Origin: Thermococci archaeon
Lineage (GTDB): Archaea > Methanobacteriota_B > Thermococci > Thermococcales > Thermococcaceae
NCBI GenBank assembly: GCA_003663525.1
Contig: QMUF01000111.1
Location: 1-5,336, forward strand
Reading direction: 5' to 3'
DNA: 5,336 nucleotides
Position numbers and translations under genes: made by a program
In this document: one piece after another, positions 4,974 to 5,336 of the stretch
How positions within the stretch are numbered: the stretch's first letter is position 1
Layout of the letters: the number at the start of each line of letters is the position of its first letter
Notes under the pieces: generated by a model
Databases searched by the model: none
Told to the model about the DNA's origin: nothing
The model's input: the letters and a program-made list of their open reading frames with translations, nothing else

Positions 4974-5100
4974 GACTACCCTGCCCTTTCGGACGGGGTC
5001 CCCTGCTTCATCAGGAAGACTTGCCCCGTGATGACTGCCAGATACGGCACGAGGCGGGGTAGAGGTCCTCCCTCCACAGGCAATCCGGGTCGTCCCAACC
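4955..5100 (-). ncRNA. Candidate omega-RNA (reRNA) scaffold from the tnpB 3' end; limits approximate
   Basis: In characterised TnpB systems the guide RNA scaffold overlaps the end of tnpB and runs to the element's right end, the guide being the flanking DNA. The region here is GC-rich and foldable. A strong hairpin covers 4978-4999 on the - strand: ACCCCGTCC, loop GAAA, GGGCAGGGT, nine positions with one C-A mismatch and one G-T pair. Its last base is the T of the tnpB stop codon. The GNRA-type loop and the exact position fit a structured scaffold end. The 5' limit and the exact right end were chosen only roughly. Confidence 0.4.
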
Positions 5101-5336
5101 CTTCATCCAAACCCCTCTTCAAAATGTTGAGTGAAGCGTTCAAGTCCCTCTCCAGCACCAGCCCACACTTCGGGCATGCAAACACCCTATCAGAAAGCTC
5201 CAACTCTCCAACAACGAAACCACAGCGAGAGCAAGTCCTCGAAGTGTAAGCTGGTTTAACGAAAACAACCCTCCGACCAGCCCTCCCAGCCTTGTCGGAG
5301 AGTATTCTGACAAACTCCTTCAAAGCCGAATCCAGA
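4976..5336 (-). CDS. tnpB: TnpB (IS200/IS605 or IS1341 type RNA-guided nuclease), C-terminal part; 5' end outside window
   Basis: The frame is open to the right edge and ends with TAG at 4976-4978; about 119 residues are visible. A TTG at 5323 is internal (the codons before it read LDSA in frame). Seen in order: VVFVKPAYTSRTCSRCG and FACPKCG, which form the CxxC/CxxC zinc ribbon, then LERDLNASLNIL, carrying the third RuvC catalytic Asp (codon 5144-5146). The tail (LPVEGGPLPRL to TPSERAG) is of the kind usual for archaeal TnpB. TnpB is an RNA-guided DNA nuclease that helps these elements persist; its omega-RNA commonly comes from the 3' end of the same gene and the element's right end. Base use differs sharply from the host genes: 40 of 60 bases at 5041-5100 are G or C, against 22 of 60 at 3841-3900. 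Whether the 5' part is intact, and whether tnpA exists, is not visible. Confidence 0.92.
   Translation of the reverse strand, partial: LDSALKEFVRILSDKAGRAGRRVVFVKPAYTSRTCSRCGFVVGELELSDRVFACPKCGLVLERDLNASLNILKRGLDEGLGRPGLPVEGGPLPRLVPYLAVITGQVFLMKQGTPSERAG

Larger units (their letters stand above)
4955..5336 (-). mobile_element. Right end of an IS200/IS605 (or IS1341) type element
   Basis: The element is called from the partial tnpB, its contrasting GC content and the hairpin at its 3' end. Such elements make no target duplication and have no terminal inverted repeats, so the border cannot be read directly. It should lie between the tnpB stop (4976) and the hypA TATA box (4946); the 4955 border is a guess. 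The rest of the element lies beyond the window. Confidence 0.6.

Noticed and set aside
4890..5249. Open frame of 119 codons on the + strand across the hypA promoter and tnpB
   Set aside because: It crosses the hypA start, the promoter and the tnpB zinc-ribbon region on the opposite strand; no motif or ribosome site supports it.
1..5336. CRISPR array, rRNA or riboswitch
   Set aside because: No regularly spaced repeats, no rRNA-like stretch and no recognisable aptamer consensus seen on either strand.

Overview
The window looks like a piece of a Thermococcales chromosome (Pyrococcus/Thermococcus). It carries a protein disulfide oxidoreductase tail with a CPYC site, an archaeal-type AsnRS, the ATPase type of HypB paired with a long-insert HypA, TTTATAAA-type promoters about 25-30 bp before starts, GGAGG-type ribosome sites, T-tract terminators and a tRNA with encoded CCA. 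The genus cannot be fixed from the sequence alone.

Layout from left to right: (1) the last 84 codons of a protein disulfide oxidoreductase on the + strand. (2) A convergent, complete COG0402 amidohydrolase on the - strand; it resembles MTA/SAH deaminase but several family motifs are altered. (3) A 245-bp divergent intergenic region with promoters in both directions and a 20-22 codon open frame that ends Asn-Asn-stop. (4) asnS (asparaginyl-tRNA synthetase), followed by (5) a tRNA-Arg(UCU) gene with its own TATA box. (6) A convergent - strand operon, hypA-hypB-hycI, for [NiFe]-hydrogenase maturation, with a promoter just upstream of hypA. (7) At the right edge, the 3' part of a GC-rich tnpB (IS200/IS605 or IS1341 type) in the same direction as hypA. 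It ends about 30 bp before the hypA TATA box.

How the genes work together: HypA (nickel and zinc binding) and HypB (a MinD/Mrp-type ATPase) form the nickel-delivery pair. HycI then cleaves the C-terminal tail of the large subunit once nickel is in place, so the operon covers the late steps of hydrogenase maturation. asnS and tRNA-Arg are translation genes with separate signals.

Most of the window is ordinary housekeeping. The points worth a second look are the tnpB 3' end against the hypA promoter (a candidate omega-RNA whose guide would read into host hypA promoter DNA), the Asn-Asn-stop mini-ORF before the Asn synthetase gene, and the altered active-site motifs of the amidohydrolase.
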